Source: Paraglaciecola marina
GTDB lineage: Bacteria; Pseudomonadota; Gammaproteobacteria; Enterobacterales; Alteromonadaceae
Length of the DNA stretch: 64,000 nt
Direction: 5' to 3'
Assembly: GCF_004360155.1 (NCBI RefSeq)
Contig: NZ_ML178720.1
Location: forward strand, 215,078-279,077
Under the pieces are notes generated by a model. That model was given only the letters and a program-made list of their open reading frames with translations. It was not told the origin of the DNA and did no database searches. Of the stretch, positions 19,085 through 30,090 are shown piece by piece. The position numbers were made by a program, and so were the translations under genes. Numbering within the stretch: position 1 is the first letter of the stretch; each line of letters starts with the position of its first letter.

Positions 19085-19756
19085 ATGAGTCAAGAATTGT
19101 TACCATACGTAGAAGTTAATCCAACTCAAGCACCTAAAGCAGTTGTAATTTGGTTACATGGTTTAGGGGATTCTGGAAACGGCTTTGCGCCAATTGTTCC
19201 AGAGTTAAAATTACCAGAAGATTTAGCTATTCGCTTTGTTTTCCCCCATGCACCAGTCCGCCCTATAACTATAAATGGCGGTATGGAAATGCGCGCTTGG
19301 TATGACATTGCAAGCATGGACTTTAACAACAGAGCAGACAGCGAGGGTGTGAAAGAATCAGCAGCCCAAGTTGAAGCCTTAATTGAAGCAGAAATCAGCA
19401 AAGGTATTCCCGCAAACAAAATTGTTTTGGCTGGTTTTTCTCAAGGTGGGGTTATTGCCCTGCACCTTGGTACGCGTTATGAAAAAACCTTAGCTGGCAT
19501 TATGTCTTTGTCGAGTTACATGAGCGAGCCAGAAAAACTTAGCGCCGAAGCCAGTAACGCTAACAAAATGACTCCTATATTAGTGGCCCATGGTAACCAA
19601 GATGAAGTGGTACCAATCATGATGGGTAATACTGCATTTAAAGTCTTAGAAAGTAATGGATACGCAGTGACCTGGAACGAATATGCCATGCCACATAGTG
19701 TGTGTAAGCAAGAGATAGATGATATCTCTGCATGGTTACAGCAAAAATTAAAGTAG
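19085..19756 (+). CDS. Carboxylesterase of the phospholipase/carboxylesterase family
   Basis: 223 residues, cytoplasmic alpha/beta-hydrolase of the EstB/YpfH/acyl-protein-thioesterase family. VIWLHGLGDSGNGF supplies the oxyanion hole, GFSQGG the nucleophile serine, and DEVVP and PHSVC the Asp and His of the triad. Full length for the family. It likely hydrolyses short-chain carboxyl esters; the natural substrate is unknown. Confidence 0.92.
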   Translation: MSQELLPYVEVNPTQAPKAVVIWLHGLGDSGNGFAPIVPELKLPEDLAIRFVFPHAPVRPITINGGMEMRAWYDIASMDFNNRADSEGVKESAAQVEALIEAEISKGIPANKIVLAGFSQGGVIALHLGTRYEKTLAGIMSLSSYMSEPEKLSAEASNANKMTPILVAHGNQDEVVPIMMGNTAFKVLESNGYAVTWNEYAMPHSVCKQEIDDISAWLQQKLK

Positions 19757-19829
19757 TAAGTATTTATTAACTTGGGTTGTTATTCATACTAGAGGTTCGA
19801 TTGAAGCCTTGGCAGGCAAACCAAATGGA

Positions 19830-22800
19830 TTAGGTGTTGTCTGCCTTTGATATTAACTGGCTAAATCGCGCAAGAGCTGACTTTATCTCAACTATGTTAA
19901 AGCTGTCAGTTGCCTCAATAAGCTGCTCAGAAAAGCCCTGCAAGACTTCAGATTGATAGGTTTTAGATAGTACCAGCAGTTCATTTGCAAACTCAGCAAT
20001 ATCACTCAAATTATTGCTTTGCTTGAGCTGCTCACATCTCCCTAAAAAGGTATTTTTAAGTACCATATCTAACTCTTCGCCAAATCCCAGCCTATCGTTT
20101 TTATCAGGCTCAGCTTTGACTATATGGTGTTTCAAGTGTTTTTGTAACTCAGCTAGTAGCTCTCGTTTTAAAATTGGCTTACGTAAATAACCAGTAAAGT
20201 TTTCTCTTCTTTGCCGCTCGTAATCATCCCGCATAACTGAAGCAGTTAATGCCACGATCGGCAGACTAGGTTGAGAAAGCTTTATAATATTTGCAGCTTC
20301 GTAACCGTCCATGACCGGCATACGAATATCCATAATAATTAAATCAAAGTGATGGGTTTGACTCATATCTACCGCTTCTTGACCATTAGAAGCTTCCATC
20401 CATGCAATGCCTAAGCTTTTAAAAATTTCGATGAGTAGCGCTCTATTATCTTCAATATCATCGACCACTAGCACTTTTGCATGCTCAAACACTACCTCGC
20501 CAGACATTAGGTTTTCAGGCAAAGCTACTGGGGTTTCATCTACAGCCATAATATCCACTGACTTTAAATAAACCGAAAAGCACGAACCTTGATTAGGTTG
20601 ACTGGTAACAGATATTTTACCATCCATCAGCTCCACTAAACGCTTACTAATGGTTAAACCAAGACCAGTCCCGCCGTATTCTCTTACACTTTGCCCCTCA
20701 TGCTGTTGAAAGCTCTCAAAGATATGCTCCAGCATAGCCTCTTCAATACCTATACCAGTATCTTCAACGTCAATGCGTAAATCTAACTTGCTATGTATGG
20801 CATTTTCGTTTTCTGCAACTACCCTCAAGGTCACGCTTCCTGATTCAGTAAACTTAACGGCGTTACCTACTAGATTAAACAACACTTGTCTTAACCGAGT
20901 TGAATCAAGTAATAAAGCTTGTGGGATCCTATCATCCACGTCCAACATAAAATCTAAGCCTTTGGCGCGCACACTCATGGTAAACACGTTACCAATTTCA
21001 TCGAAAACACTGTGTGGGTTACATACTTCTTTGGATATATTCAGCTTGCCCGCTTCAATTTTAGACAAGTCCAAAATATCGTTGATAAGCAATAACAATG
21101 AATTACCTGCAGATTTAATGGTAGTAACAAAAGACTTAAGCTTGGTTTCTTGAACTTGTTCGTGAAGTAGCTCAGTAAACCCTATAATGGCATTCATTGG
21201 GGTGCGAATTTCGTGGCTCATATTGGCTAAGAATTCTGACTTTGCTTTATTCGCCGACTCAGCATGGTTTTTTGCCTGTTGCAGCGCGCGCTCCATAGAC
21301 ACCCGCTCGTTCAAATTCACGATAATATGTAGCCAGGCATCTTCATTGTGAAACTGAATGGCAATAATCGACAACATGCCCTCTATCACTTGGCCATCAA
21401 GAGTGGTTATTTGTATTTGTTTGTCGAAGGTTTCTTTATTATCACCCTGATAAAAATGAGAGCCAGAAATAGTATCTAAATGCTCTTTTTGTAAACCTAG
21501 TGACTGAACAGCGTTGTCATTAGCCATCACGATTGAGTTTGTTGCGGCATCAACTACATACACAATGACAGGCATATTATCGATTACGACAGATAAATTG
21601 CGCTCACTTTGTTTCAAAGACAATTCTGTGGCTGCTCTGAGGTGCACTTCTTGTTTTAAACGACTGTTCCAAAAAAACACCAAAGATATAATCAGTAACG
21701 CCACCACCAACACCAAGAAAATTAACTGATAATCCGTTTTAACAAGCAGTTCTTTGTTGCCCCACTTATCTAATATTTGCTGTTTTTCAACGGTGCTCAT
21801 ACTAGCCAGCGCTTTATTGATTAAGGGCACGAGGGGAGCTAAGTCTGGCTGCACCACAAAACTAAGCTCTAAGTCGTATTTAGTTTTACCCACGACTTGT
21901 AAATTCGTAAAGCCATTTTCTGCGACCAAGTAATTAACCTGAGCTAAAGGCCCAATGAAAACGTCTGTTTTGCCAGCGTAAAGATCTTCTAACCCTGCTT
22001 TTGCAGTAGAAACTAATTCAAATTGCGTTCCGGGGTAACGGTCGATTAATGCTGCGGTACTTGCGTAGTCATCAATTAGACTAATACGCCTGTCTAAAAC
22101 ATTGCTGACGTTATCTATATATTGATACTCATTGCGCATTACGATGACAAATGGGCTTTGAATAAAACTATCTGTGAACAACAACTTTTGAAAAGGCTGA
22201 TAGGTACTTGCAGCACTGCCAATATTCACCTTATTCGACACCATCATGTCTAAACTTTGTTGCCAACTGTCAGTGCTAACATGGGTAAAATTGATATTGA
22301 GTGTTTTAGCTACAATATTAAAGTATTCAGGCAAAATACCTTGATGGTGACCCTCTTCATCAATCGACTCGAAGGGCATCCAACTAGGGTCGGAAACAAA
22401 CGTAAAATTGCTATGGGCCAGTAACCATGCTTGCTCTGATTTGCTCAGCGCTACCCTAGGTTTATTTTCCAAGTGCCGCTCTATCCCCCATTTATCGATA
22501 ATGCCGTCTAATTGCTCCCCTTTAATGTGAAGCAACGCCTGATTAAGAATATCAACTAGAGGCTGGTAGTCATCTCTTACTGCTATATGTAGTGGGCTAG
22601 ATTGAAAACTGGGAAGAGGTTTAAATGGGATAATATTCGTAATCCCATTTTGAGTGAGCAAATAACTCACAACAGCATGTGAATCAAACATCACGTCTGC
22701 TTGATTATTCAAAATACGTTCAACCGCTTGCTCTGGAGAGTTTACATAGACGAATAGCATTCCAGGGATTTGTTGTCGAATCTCTCGCTCCATGGCCGCA

Positions 22801-24020
22801 TCTCGCACTATGGCCAAGCGCAACCCCGTGAGTTGTTCAACACTGGAGACATTAACGTCATTGCGAATAAAGAAATAGTTCAACAACTCAAAATAAGGAA
22901 GGGAAAATAACAAATGGGATTGCCTTTCTTCAGTTTTAAAGGCCGCAACTAATATATCACTCTTTTTTTGCTCAACATCAGCCAAAGATTTTTCCCAAAC
23001 CTTGGTTGTATAGGTAAATTTCAACCCAGTTAGTCGGCTAATTTCGAGCAGTAAATCATGGCCTACACCATCGTAAGCGCCTTGTTCATTGGAAAATTCA
23101 AAGGGAGCCCAAGCATAATCACCTGCAACATGAATGACGGGATGGGCAGCAATCCAAGCCTGCAGCGGTGTTGATAAATTTAAGGAATTCTCTGCAGAAA
23201 ACACACTTTGCTGCTCGGCGACACGGCTAAACCATCGATTTTGAATGGCCCGGTGTTGTTGCGTAGAAATAGCAGCCAAGCCTTTTTGAATGATACTGGC
23301 AAGTTCGGGATGCGCTTTACTTGATGCAATATGTAGTGGATTTTTACCTAAGTGACGGGTAGACCTAAAAGGAATAATCGTATTTATACCTTCTAACTCA
23401 AGGATGTAATTAAGTGCTCCGTAAGTGTCAAACAGTAAATCAGCTCTATTTTCTAAAACCGCATCGATTGCAGCAACAACATTAGGCACATCAACAATAT
23501 CAACTTTTGGAAAGTGCTCTTGGATAATCTGTCTATGGGCAAAATCAACAGGAATAGCAATACGTTTGCCGTTGAGATCTTCGAGGGTGCTCACCTGTAA
23601 ATCTTTACGGATAAAAAAGTAGTCTAGGGCTTCAAAGTAAGGTTCAGAAAAAGATAAATAGGCTTCTCTGTCTGGGGTTTTATAGACTGCGCCCAATATT
23701 TGAATTTTGTTATTTTTTGCGCCCTCAAGATTAACTTGCCAATTGTTTATAACCACTTCATAGCTGAGACCTGTGTACTTGGAGATAAGCTGTAGATAAT
23801 CCCAAGCAATACCCTGATAGTTTCCCTGCTTATCAGCAAAATCAAAAGGCGCCCAATCGGGCCCTCCACCCACAATGACTTTTGGATGAGCATCAATCCA
23901 AGTTTGCTCGGCCTCAGTTAATGTAACTTTAGACTTGGTTTCTGCGGCATTATCGGCAAACACAGGTTGCAAGCCAATAAAAAGAAACCAAATCCCACAA
24001 AACCAGCGGCAAACTCTCAT
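19830..24020 (-). CDS. BvgS-like hybrid sensor kinase with three tandem solute-binding domains
   Basis: 1396 residues. A signal peptide (1-22) leads to three periplasmic SBP_bac_3 domains (about 33-270, 278-515, 525-760), each opening with a linker like [12 protein letters not shown] and a [16 protein letters not shown] motif. A membrane helix follows (about 772-792), then a PAS-like domain (815-930) and HisKA with the phospho-histidine in [12 protein letters not shown]. HATPase has DTGIGI and [13 protein letters not shown], and the receiver has [17 protein letters not shown]-terminal helical tail resembles an HPt domain but shows no HxxKG histidine. It lies 1 bp after the HD-GYP regulator gene, so the pair is co-expressed. 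The ligands are probably amino acids or small polar solutes. Confidence 0.92.
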   Translation of the reverse strand: MRVCRWFCGIWFLFIGLQPVFADNAAETKSKVTLTEAEQTWIDAHPKVIVGGGPDWAPFDFADKQGNYQGIAWDYLQLISKYTGLSYEVVINNWQVNLEGAKNNKIQILGAVYKTPDREAYLSFSEPYFEALDYFFIRKDLQVSTLEDLNGKRIAIPVDFAHRQIIQEHFPKVDIVDVPNVVAAIDAVLENRADLLFDTYGALNYILELEGINTIIPFRSTRHLGKNPLHIASSKAHPELASIIQKGLAAISTQQHRAIQNRWFSRVAEQQSVFSAENSLNLSTPLQAWIAAHPVIHVAGDYAWAPFEFSNEQGAYDGVGHDLLLEISRLTGLKFTYTTKVWEKSLADVEQKKSDILVAAFKTEERQSHLLFSLPYFELLNYFFIRNDVNVSSVEQLTGLRLAIVRDAAMEREIRQQIPGMLFVYVNSPEQAVERILNNQADVMFDSHAVVSYLLTQNGITNIIPFKPLPSFQSSPLHIAVRDDYQPLVDILNQALLHIKGEQLDGIIDKWGIERHLENKPRVALSKSEQAWLLAHSNFTFVSDPSWMPFESIDEEGHHQGILPEYFNIVAKTLNINFTHVSTDSWQQSLDMMVSNKVNIGSAASTYQPFQKLLFTDSFIQSPFVIVMRNEYQYIDNVSNVLDRRISLIDDYASTAALIDRYPGTQFELVSTAKAGLEDLYAGKTDVFIGPLAQVNYLVAENGFTNLQVVGKTKYDLELSFVVQPDLAPLVPLINKALASMSTVEKQQILDKWGNKELLVKTDYQLIFLVLVVALLIISLVFFWNSRLKQEVHLRAATELSLKQSERNLSVVIDNMPVIVYVVDAATNSIVMANDNAVQSLGLQKEHLDTISGSHFYQGDNKETFDKQIQITTLDGQVIEGMLSIIAIQFHNEDAWLHIIVNLNERVSMERALQQAKNHAESANKAKSEFLANMSHEIRTPMNAIIGFTELLHEQVQETKLKSFVTTIKSAGNSLLLLINDILDLSKIEAGKLNISKEVCNPHSVFDEIGNVFTMSVRAKGLDFMLDVDDRIPQALLLDSTRLRQVLFNLVGNAVKFTESGSVTLRVVAENENAIHSKLDLRIDVEDTGIGIEEAMLEHIFESFQQHEGQSVREYGGTGLGLTISKRLVELMDGKISVTSQPNQGSCFSVYLKSVDIMAVDETPVALPENLMSGEVVFEHAKVLVVDDIEDNRALLIEIFKSLGIAWMEASNGQEAVDMSQTHHFDLIIMDIRMPVMDGYEAANIIKLSQPSLPIVALTASVMRDDYERQRRENFTGYLRKPILKRELLAELQKHLKHHIVKAEPDKNDRLGFGEELDMVLKNTFLGRCEQLKQSNNLSDIAEFANELLVLSKTYQSEVLQGFSEQLIEATDSFNIVEIKSALARFSQLISKADNT

Positions 24021-24021
24021 A

Positions 24022-25077
24022 CTATTGATTCATTATCTCCAAAAACTCTGACAAGTTAGTAATGAGTATGTCCACTAGAGCAGGATCGAAATGCTTGCCG
24101 CTATTCTGTTTGATATATTCCACTGCATCATCTACTGTCCAAGCACTTTTATATTGCCGCTTATGGGTTAAGGCATCAAACACATCCGCCAGCGCCACTA
24201 TTCGCCCATAGATATGAATTTCATCCCCTTTTAAGCCCCTAGGGTAGCCGCTACCATCCCACTTTTCATGATGCTCATGGGCAATAATTGCCGCGGCTGT
24301 GGTTAAACGACGTTTTGAGTTTTTTAGCAATTCATAACCCTTTTCAGCATGGGTTTTCATGATCGCCATTTCGTCATCGGTCAACTTGCCTGGCTTGTGC
24401 AAAATATCTTCAGGAATGGCTATTTTGCCTATGTCGTGCATGGGAGAGGCTAAAAATATGCTTGTTACTTCTTCTTCAGATAAATAATCAACCTTTTGCG
24501 CTAGCAACTTACAAATATCGGCAACACGTTTGATGTGCTGTCCGGTTTCGTCCGAGGTTGACTCCATAACCTCCATTAAGATGTAAATCATTTCACACTG
24601 GTTATCTTCAATCTCTTTGGTGAGCCTGCTGGCTTGTAAATTCGCTTTTACCTCAACTTCATTGGAGTGGGTTTTTAAAGCTTGCCGCGATATTGCCAAT
24701 TCGATATGGGTTTTGACCCTGCATAATAGTTCGTTGGCGTGGAAAGGCTTAACGATATAATCCACCCCACCGACTTGAAAGCCTTTTGAGATAGCGTCTA
24801 CGTCTGCTTTTGCAGTTAGAAATATGACTGGAGTATCTTTTACATGATCGAGTTGCTTAATTTGCAGGCAGACATCATAACCATTTATTTTTGGCATCAT
24901 GATATCTAATAAAATAAGATCGAATGCGTTATTTGCAATAAGATCTAATGCTTCTTGTCCATCTGAAGCGAAAGAAAATGTATAGCTTTCTTCCTTAAGG
25001 ATATTCATCGCTACCTGAATATTTTCAGATACATCGTCTACAATAAGGATGTGTAAGTCTTTGCCGCTCTTCAACAT
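24022..25077 (-). CDS. Response regulator with HD-GYP cyclic di-GMP phosphodiesterase domain
   Basis: 351 residues, RpfG-like. The receiver domain (8-125) contains [17 protein letters not shown] with the phospho-acceptor Asp and the conserved VKPF. The HD-GYP domain (about 165-345) has [32 protein letters not shown] and [13 protein letters not shown], so catalytic metal ligands and the GYP motif look intact. It should hydrolyse cyclic di-GMP when phosphorylated. The hybrid kinase gene follows after a single base and is the likely phosphate donor. Confidence 0.93.
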   Translation of the reverse strand: MLKSGKDLHILIVDDVSENIQVAMNILKEESYTFSFASDGQEALDLIANNAFDLILLDIMMPKINGYDVCLQIKQLDHVKDTPVIFLTAKADVDAISKGFQVGGVDYIVKPFHANELLCRVKTHIELAISRQALKTHSNEVEVKANLQASRLTKEIEDNQCEMIYILMEVMESTSDETGQHIKRVADICKLLAQKVDYLSEEEVTSIFLASPMHDIGKIAIPEDILHKPGKLTDDEMAIMKTHAEKGYELLKNSKRRLTTAAAIIAHEHHEKWDGSGYPRGLKGDEIHIYGRIVALADVFDALTHKRQYKSAWTVDDAVEYIKQNSGKHFDPALVDILITNLSEFLEIMNQ

Positions 25078-25335
25078 GAATTCCCTGCTACTTCAATACA
25101 ACTTATGCACAATTTCCGAGCAGTTTACAACATTACCAAAAGATGTCGAACCTAAAAATAACTAATATGACCAGCGCGATAACGACTGCATTAAAAATCT
25201 TGGTATAAACAGTAACGGATAGGTTTATTACACTTATCTTAAAACTTCTAAGTGTGTGATAAAAAAGTGATGAAATCATTTTAATAAATCTCCGGTTTCA
25301 TTTAGCAATGATTGTTCAGTTAACTGGAGAACCCT

Positions 25336-25800
25336 ATGAACAAATTTTTAAAAACCATCAGTATATTAGTATTTACTATCTTTGCTTTGCCCGCTTTAGC
25401 TGCCGATAGTGCAGTAAAAACCGGAATTTTTAATAACACCGCCATAGAAGGTTACGATACCGTTGCTTACTTCACCAAAGGCAAGCCAGTAAAAGGCAGT
25501 GACAAATTTACATTCACATGGCGTGATGCTGACTGGCATTTTTCTAGCCAAGAAAACTTAGCGTTGTTTAAACAAGAGCCTGAGAAGTATGCTGCCCAGT
25601 ATGGCGGTTACTGTGCATGGGCCATGGCCTCAGGCAAAACCGCAAGTATAGACCCTGAAATTTGGTTTATAGAAGACGGCAAACTGTATTTGAATTACAA
25701 CAAGAAAGTCCAAGAAGACTGGTTTAGTAACCTAGAAGCAGACATTCTTTCAGCAGATCAAAAATACCCAGAAGTAACCGATGTTAATGAATATCAGTAA
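25336..25800 (+). CDS. Secreted YHS-domain protein
   Basis: 154 residues with an N-terminal signal peptide (cleavage after ALA near residue 22). The YHS-like core contains AIEGYDTVAYFTKGKPVKGSD, FTWRDADWHFSS and YGGYCAWAMASGKTA, a well-populated marine proteobacterial family. YHS domains are linked to metal (copper or haem) handling, but the function of this group is not established. ATG at 25336 has a clear GGAG ribosome site, and a strong terminator follows. Confidence 0.85.
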   Translation: MNKFLKTISILVFTIFALPALAADSAVKTGIFNNTAIEGYDTVAYFTKGKPVKGSDKFTFTWRDADWHFSSQENLALFKQEPEKYAAQYGGYCAWAMASGKTASIDPEIWFIEDGKLYLNYNKKVQEDWFSNLEADILSADQKYPEVTDVNEYQ

Positions 25801-25820
25801 TATCACTGAACCTTAATAGC

Positions 25821-25848
25821 AACCCAGCCTGTTATAACAGGCTGGGTT
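25821..25848 (+). terminator. Intrinsic terminator after the YHS gene
   Basis: AACCCAGCCTGTTA and its complement form a perfect 28-bp palindrome, GC-rich at the stem centre and followed by a TTTT run (the last stem bases plus two more T). It lies 20 bp after the stop. Confidence 0.88.
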
Positions 25849-25932
25849 TTCATACATTTTTAAAAACCCTAATTTGTTTTTAGCCAAGCCGCCATCAGCC
25901 TGATAAGATCCACGTAATAAGGTCAATCATAC

Positions 25933-25944
25933 GATCACGTGATC
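25933..25944. promoter_or_regulatory. 12-bp palindrome just upstream of hemC
   Basis: GATCACGTGATC is a perfect palindrome 20 bp before the hemC ATG, beyond the preceding terminator. It may be an operator overlapping the promoter or 5' leader of the hem operon; no regulator can be named and the short length allows chance. Confidence 0.3.
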
Positions 25945-25964
25945 ACTGTTATTTAGGAAGTGTT

Positions 25965-26894
25965 ATGGCAACCCGCATTATCCGTATCGCAACACGCAAA
26001 AGTGCCTTAGCGTTATGGCAAGCTGAATATGTAAAGGCCGCTTTATTAAAAGCTCACCGAAACGTTCAAGTTGAGTTAGTACCTATGAGTACTCAAGGCG
26101 ACAAAATCCTTGATACTCCTTTAGCTAAAATTGGTGGTAAAGGCTTATTTATCAAAGAGCTAGAAATTGCCATGAACGAAGGCAGAGCTGATATTGCCGT
26201 ACACTCAATGAAAGATGTGCCAGTTGATTTTCCTGAAGGTTTTGGATTACACGCGATTTGTGAGCGAGAAAACCCATTTGATGCCTTTGTATCTAACACC
26301 TTTAACGATTTGGCATCGCTACCTCAAAATGCCCTAGTGGGCACTTCTAGTTTACGTCGCCAATGCCAATTGCGAAAAATGCGCCCAGATCTGATAATCA
26401 AAGATTTGCGGGGTAACGTGAATACACGCTTAGCCAAACTAGATGCCGGTGAATACGACGCCATCATACTGGCGGCGGCAGGCTTGATTAGACTTGGCAT
26501 GTTAGAACGAATTCGCTATGAAATTCCGGCAAACGAATCTTTACCGGCAGTAGGCCAAGGGGCTGTAGGTATAGAGTGTCGCAATGATGATGCAGAGCTC
26601 ATTGAGCTTTTAGCGCCACTTAATCACCCAGAGACAGCAATCCGAGTTCGCTGCGAGCGCGCCATGAACGCTAAGCTAAATGGCGGCTGCCAAGTTCCAA
26701 TCGGTAGTTTTGCCACCCTAGAACAACAACAAATCACCTTAAGAGGTTTAGTTGGCTCAACAGATGGCACCACCCTACTTCACGCCACTGCTACTGGAAC
26801 ATATGAACAAGCAGAACAGGTTGGTGAGCAAGTCGCACAGCAATTACTTGACCAAGGGGCAGGTGAAATACTTGCAGCCTTACACGCAGACTAA
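25965..26894 (+). CDS. hemC: Porphobilinogen deaminase (hydroxymethylbilane synthase)
   Basis: 309 residues with [21 protein letters not shown] at the start, the substrate-binding [14 protein letters not shown], and the dipyrromethane-cofactor cysteine in [10 protein letters not shown]. It polymerises four porphobilinogens to hydroxymethylbilane. First gene of the hemC-hemD-hemX-hemY-phosphodiesterase operon; the AGGAAG ribosome site precedes the ATG. Confidence 0.97.
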   Translation: MATRIIRIATRKSALALWQAEYVKAALLKAHRNVQVELVPMSTQGDKILDTPLAKIGGKGLFIKELEIAMNEGRADIAVHSMKDVPVDFPEGFGLHAICERENPFDAFVSNTFNDLASLPQNALVGTSSLRRQCQLRKMRPDLIIKDLRGNVNTRLAKLDAGEYDAIILAAAGLIRLGMLERIRYEIPANESLPAVGQGAVGIECRNDDAELIELLAPLNHPETAIRVRCERAMNAKLNGGCQVPIGSFATLEQQQITLRGLVGSTDGTTLLHATATGTYEQAEQVGEQVAQQLLDQGAGEILAALHAD

Positions 26895-26897
26895 GCT

Positions 26898-27653
26898 TTG
26901 AGCTTTTTATTACTAAGGCCGCAAGGTAAATGTGTTAAAAGCGCATTAGCACTTAACAATGCAAATATAGCAACCGTTGCCTGTGGTCTTATTGATACCC
27001 AACTCGACTCTCAGGCTATTGAGCTTTTACCCGCTAAAATCGCAGCCCTAAATAAAGCCCTTGCAGCACCTATTTATGTCATAGTCACCAGCACAGTAGC
27101 TGCAGAGCAATGCATTAAACTTAAAAACACTTGGCCTGAGAAAATAGTATTTTTTGCGGTAGGTAATAGCTCTGCCGATATATTACGAAAGGCCGCTTTT
27201 GATGTTATTACACCAATTGAAGCCCGCACTGAAGGGTTACTGGCTCTACCTCAGCTTAATCAAGTCTCAGACAAAAAAATTATTATCATGAAAGGCTATG
27301 GTGGCCGAGAATTACTAGTGGATACCTTAAAGAAACGAGGCGCACTGGTTGATGAGTGGGAAGTCTACGAACGGGTTAAAATAGCCAAGCCCGAGTCAAC
27401 ACAAGACTGGCAACAAGAACAAATTCGTTGCATTATTGCAACCAGTGGCGAGGTTATTCAAGCAGCCTTCGAACATTTTGAAAACACTTGGTTACAAACA
27501 AGAGACTGGATAGTGGTAAGCAAACGTACCGCAGAAATCGCAGAGAAAATGGGCGTTAACCATATTCATGTCAGCCGCGATGCCAGTGATAAGGCAATTA
27601 TTCAATGCGCACAGCTTTATTTGACTCGCGCAAGACATTCTACGGAGCTTTAG
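26898..27653 (+). CDS. hemD: Uroporphyrinogen-III synthase
   Basis: 251 residues beginning SFLLLRPQGKCVKSALAL, the HemD fold N-terminus, with the second-domain GYGGRELLVDTLKKRGALVDEWEVYER. It closes and rearranges hydroxymethylbilane to uroporphyrinogen III. The start is a TTG at 26898, 3 bp after the hemC stop, since no ATG in frame precedes the conserved N-terminus. Confidence 0.92.
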   Translation: MSFLLLRPQGKCVKSALALNNANIATVACGLIDTQLDSQAIELLPAKIAALNKALAAPIYVIVTSTVAAEQCIKLKNTWPEKIVFFAVGNSSADILRKAAFDVITPIEARTEGLLALPQLNQVSDKKIIIMKGYGGRELLVDTLKKRGALVDEWEVYERVKIAKPESTQDWQQEQIRCIIATSGEVIQAAFEHFENTWLQTRDWIVVSKRTAEIAEKMGVNHIHVSRDASDKAIIQCAQLYLTRARHSTEL

Positions 27654-28913
27654 ATGGCAGATAACAAAGATGATTTAAGTGCGGCAGACCAAAAAGCGTT
27701 AGCTGAACTCGAAAAACAACTAGCAAAAGATAAAGCCGCCCCCAGTTCAGCAGCAAAGTCTGCCACTAACACTAGAAGTAGTGACAAATCTACAACTCAA
27801 TCTAAGCCTAGCTTTAGTTCCAGAAAGTCATCCTCAAACACTAAAACAGCTGATTCTAGCCCCAAGGCTAAAACTGGGTTGTTATGGTTTGTTACTGTTA
27901 TTAATTTACTGATACTCGTCGCCATTATTGGCGCTGGTTACTGGGCATGGTTACAATGGCAAGGGCAGTCTGCACGACAAAGTGGGGCACTAGTTGAACA
28001 GCAAAACTTAATTGCCACACAACAACAAAAAGTCACCCGGACCTTAGCTGAAAACCAACAACTTATAGCTGAAATACAGCAACAAAACCAAGGGCTACAA
28101 GCAAGCGTTAGTAGCCTAGTAGAGCAGTTACAATTAACAGACTCACAAACACAAAGCAACCAAAAGCAGTTAACCGAAATCTCTGGTAGACGCCCCGCAG
28201 ATTGGTTATTAGCCGAAGCTGATTATTTAGTGCGTATGGCTGGCCGTAAATTATGGTTAGAACACGATGTAAAAACCGCCATTATGATGCTGCACTCTGC
28301 CGATAGTCGAATTCAAGATCTAGACGACCCAAGCTTATTACCGGTTCGCGAATATTTAGCTGCCGATATTCAAACCCTACAACAAATTAATCAAGTATCC
28401 ACCAGCTCCATTGCCTTGGCATTAGGTGCCATGTTAAAGCAAGTGGATAACTTACCTTTGGTCTTTTTTGAGCGTCCTAAAGAAGAAGTTGCTGAGCAAG
28501 AGGTCACTGACTCGGTAGATGACTGGCGCAGTAACTTTATGCGCAATTTTCATGAAGTGACCAAAGACTTCTTCAGCTTTAAAAAAGTGACTACAGACAT
28601 CAAACCTTTTATGTCAGAACAACAGCGCTGGCTACTTAAAGAGCAGTTAAGCTTTGCCCTAATGCAAGCGCAAATAGCTGTTTTACAAGAAAACCAAACC
28701 TTATATCAACAAGCGCTGCAACAAGGCTTTGCGTTACTAATTGAACACTTTGATACCGAGCAAGACATAGTTGTGCAGTTCACAGAGAGTTTGAGCAATT
28801 TACAGCAGACTGATTTTTCTCGTAATTACCCGTCACAGCTGGAGGCTGCACCTTTGCTGCAGGATGTCATTGAGAGTCGTTTAGATAGCCGCTTTGTGAA
28901 CGGAAGTAACTAA
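27654..28913 (+). CDS. hemX: HemX, membrane protein of the haem operon
   Basis: 419 residues. A serine/lysine-rich cytoplasmic segment (1-80) precedes one membrane helix (about 84-105, FVTVINLLILVAIIGAGYWAW), a coiled coil rich in Gln (110-175), and a periplasmic helical domain (DWLLAEADYLVRMAGRKLWLEHD). HemX is often labelled uroporphyrin-III C-methyltransferase, but it lacks methyltransferase motifs and its role is not established. The ATG directly abuts the hemD stop. Confidence 0.9.
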   Translation: MADNKDDLSAADQKALAELEKQLAKDKAAPSSAAKSATNTRSSDKSTTQSKPSFSSRKSSSNTKTADSSPKAKTGLLWFVTVINLLILVAIIGAGYWAWLQWQGQSARQSGALVEQQNLIATQQQKVTRTLAENQQLIAEIQQQNQGLQASVSSLVEQLQLTDSQTQSNQKQLTEISGRRPADWLLAEADYLVRMAGRKLWLEHDVKTAIMMLHSADSRIQDLDDPSLLPVREYLAADIQTLQQINQVSTSSIALALGAMLKQVDNLPLVFFERPKEEVAEQEVTDSVDDWRSNFMRNFHEVTKDFFSFKKVTTDIKPFMSEQQRWLLKEQLSFALMQAQIAVLQENQTLYQQALQQGFALLIEHFDTEQDIVVQFTESLSNLQQTDFSRNYPSQLEAAPLLQDVIESRLDSRFVNGSN

Positions 28914-28915
28914 TT

Positions 28916-30088
28916 ATGAATCAGTTAATTCGTATTTTTGTGGTGTTTTTTGTATTGCTAATCGCCCTAGTGATTGCAGCCATGTTTTTTGATGACAGAG
29001 GCTATGTACTAGTTGAATTTAGTGGCCGTATTATAGAGATGAACGTTATGTCTCTATGTATATCACTGATATTCATTTTTGTAGGACTAATGTTTATTAA
29101 CTTCCTTATCAAAATATCCTTGGCGGCAGCAAGTGGCTCGAAAAGCTGGTTAGGCAGTTGGGGGCAACGCAAAAAACAAAAAGCCTTTACCCAAGGATTA
29201 CTAGCACTGGCAGAAACTAACTATTTAACGGCAAGAGAGCAACTGAGCAAAATAGAAGATGTAGACTTTGACGGCCTTAACCTGTTAGCCGCCGCCGACG
29301 TTGAATTACAACTTGGGCAACCAGAAAAAGCCAAGGTATTCTGGAAAAAAGCTACGTCATACAATAAAGCCGCATTAGCCGCTAATTTATGTTTGATTCG
29401 AGACGCTTTAAATAAACAAGACCCAAGTACAGCATTGAGTATTATTGAAGACTTAGACGAGCAGCAACAAAGCCAAGTACCTGTGATTAAATTGTGGGCT
29501 CAAGCTTTAAGCCAAGCAGGTAAATGGCAACTACTTAAAGACAAACTGAAAGGCTGGAAAAAGCCACTTGGCGAAGACTACGAGCCCTTAATGCAACATG
29601 CGTCAAAGGGCAGCTTTGCAGAAATAGCCAGTAAAGAAGGTGCCGCTCAACTTAAACAAAGCTGGCAATCTTTACCCCGTGGAACCCGCAAAGATCCTGC
29701 ACAGCAGGCTTCCTATATTCAGCAATTAATAGATCAAGGGCTACATTCAGACGCTGAAAGTGCCTTAGTTGAATATCAAAAATCAGGGCCACACCCTTTG
29801 TTATTGCCATTGTTTAGGCAAATCAAACTGCCTAACCCAAGCTTAGCCATTAAAAAGCTAGAAGCTTGGCTGAAACAAGATCACGAAAACGTAGAACTAT
29901 TGTCGGTACTTGGCAATATTGCCCATAATTCTGGTGATGATGTCTTGGCAGAAAAAGCTTTAGCCAAAGCCATTAAACTTGATAGTAACCAAGCAGACTT
30001 AATACTTATGGCCAGCATTAAAGAAAACCAGCACGACGATGGCCAAGCCTTGCAGCTTTATAAACAAAGCATGCAGCACGCTAAATAG
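28916..30088 (+). CDS. hemY: HemY, TPR membrane protein of the haem operon
   Basis: 390 residues: two N-terminal membrane helices (about 4-25 and 41-66) and a C-terminal tetratricopeptide region (ALLALAETNYLTAREQLSK..., LLSVLGNIAHNSGDDVLAEKALAKAI). This is the proteobacterial HemY, unrelated to Bacillus protoporphyrinogen oxidase; its exact role is unknown. It starts 2 bp after hemX. Confidence 0.9.
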   Translation: MNQLIRIFVVFFVLLIALVIAAMFFDDRGYVLVEFSGRIIEMNVMSLCISLIFIFVGLMFINFLIKISLAAASGSKSWLGSWGQRKKQKAFTQGLLALAETNYLTAREQLSKIEDVDFDGLNLLAAADVELQLGQPEKAKVFWKKATSYNKAALAANLCLIRDALNKQDPSTALSIIEDLDEQQQSQVPVIKLWAQALSQAGKWQLLKDKLKGWKKPLGEDYEPLMQHASKGSFAEIASKEGAAQLKQSWQSLPRGTRKDPAQQASYIQQLIDQGLHSDAESALVEYQKSGPHPLLLPLFRQIKLPNPSLAIKKLEAWLKQDHENVELLSVLGNIAHNSGDDVLAEKALAKAIKLDSNQADLILMASIKENQHDDGQALQLYKQSMQHAK

Positions 30089-30090
30089 AG

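Noticed and set aside
20773-21153. 126-residue open frame on the plus strand
   Set aside because: Antisense to the hybrid kinase; the kinase motifs on the other strand are unambiguous.
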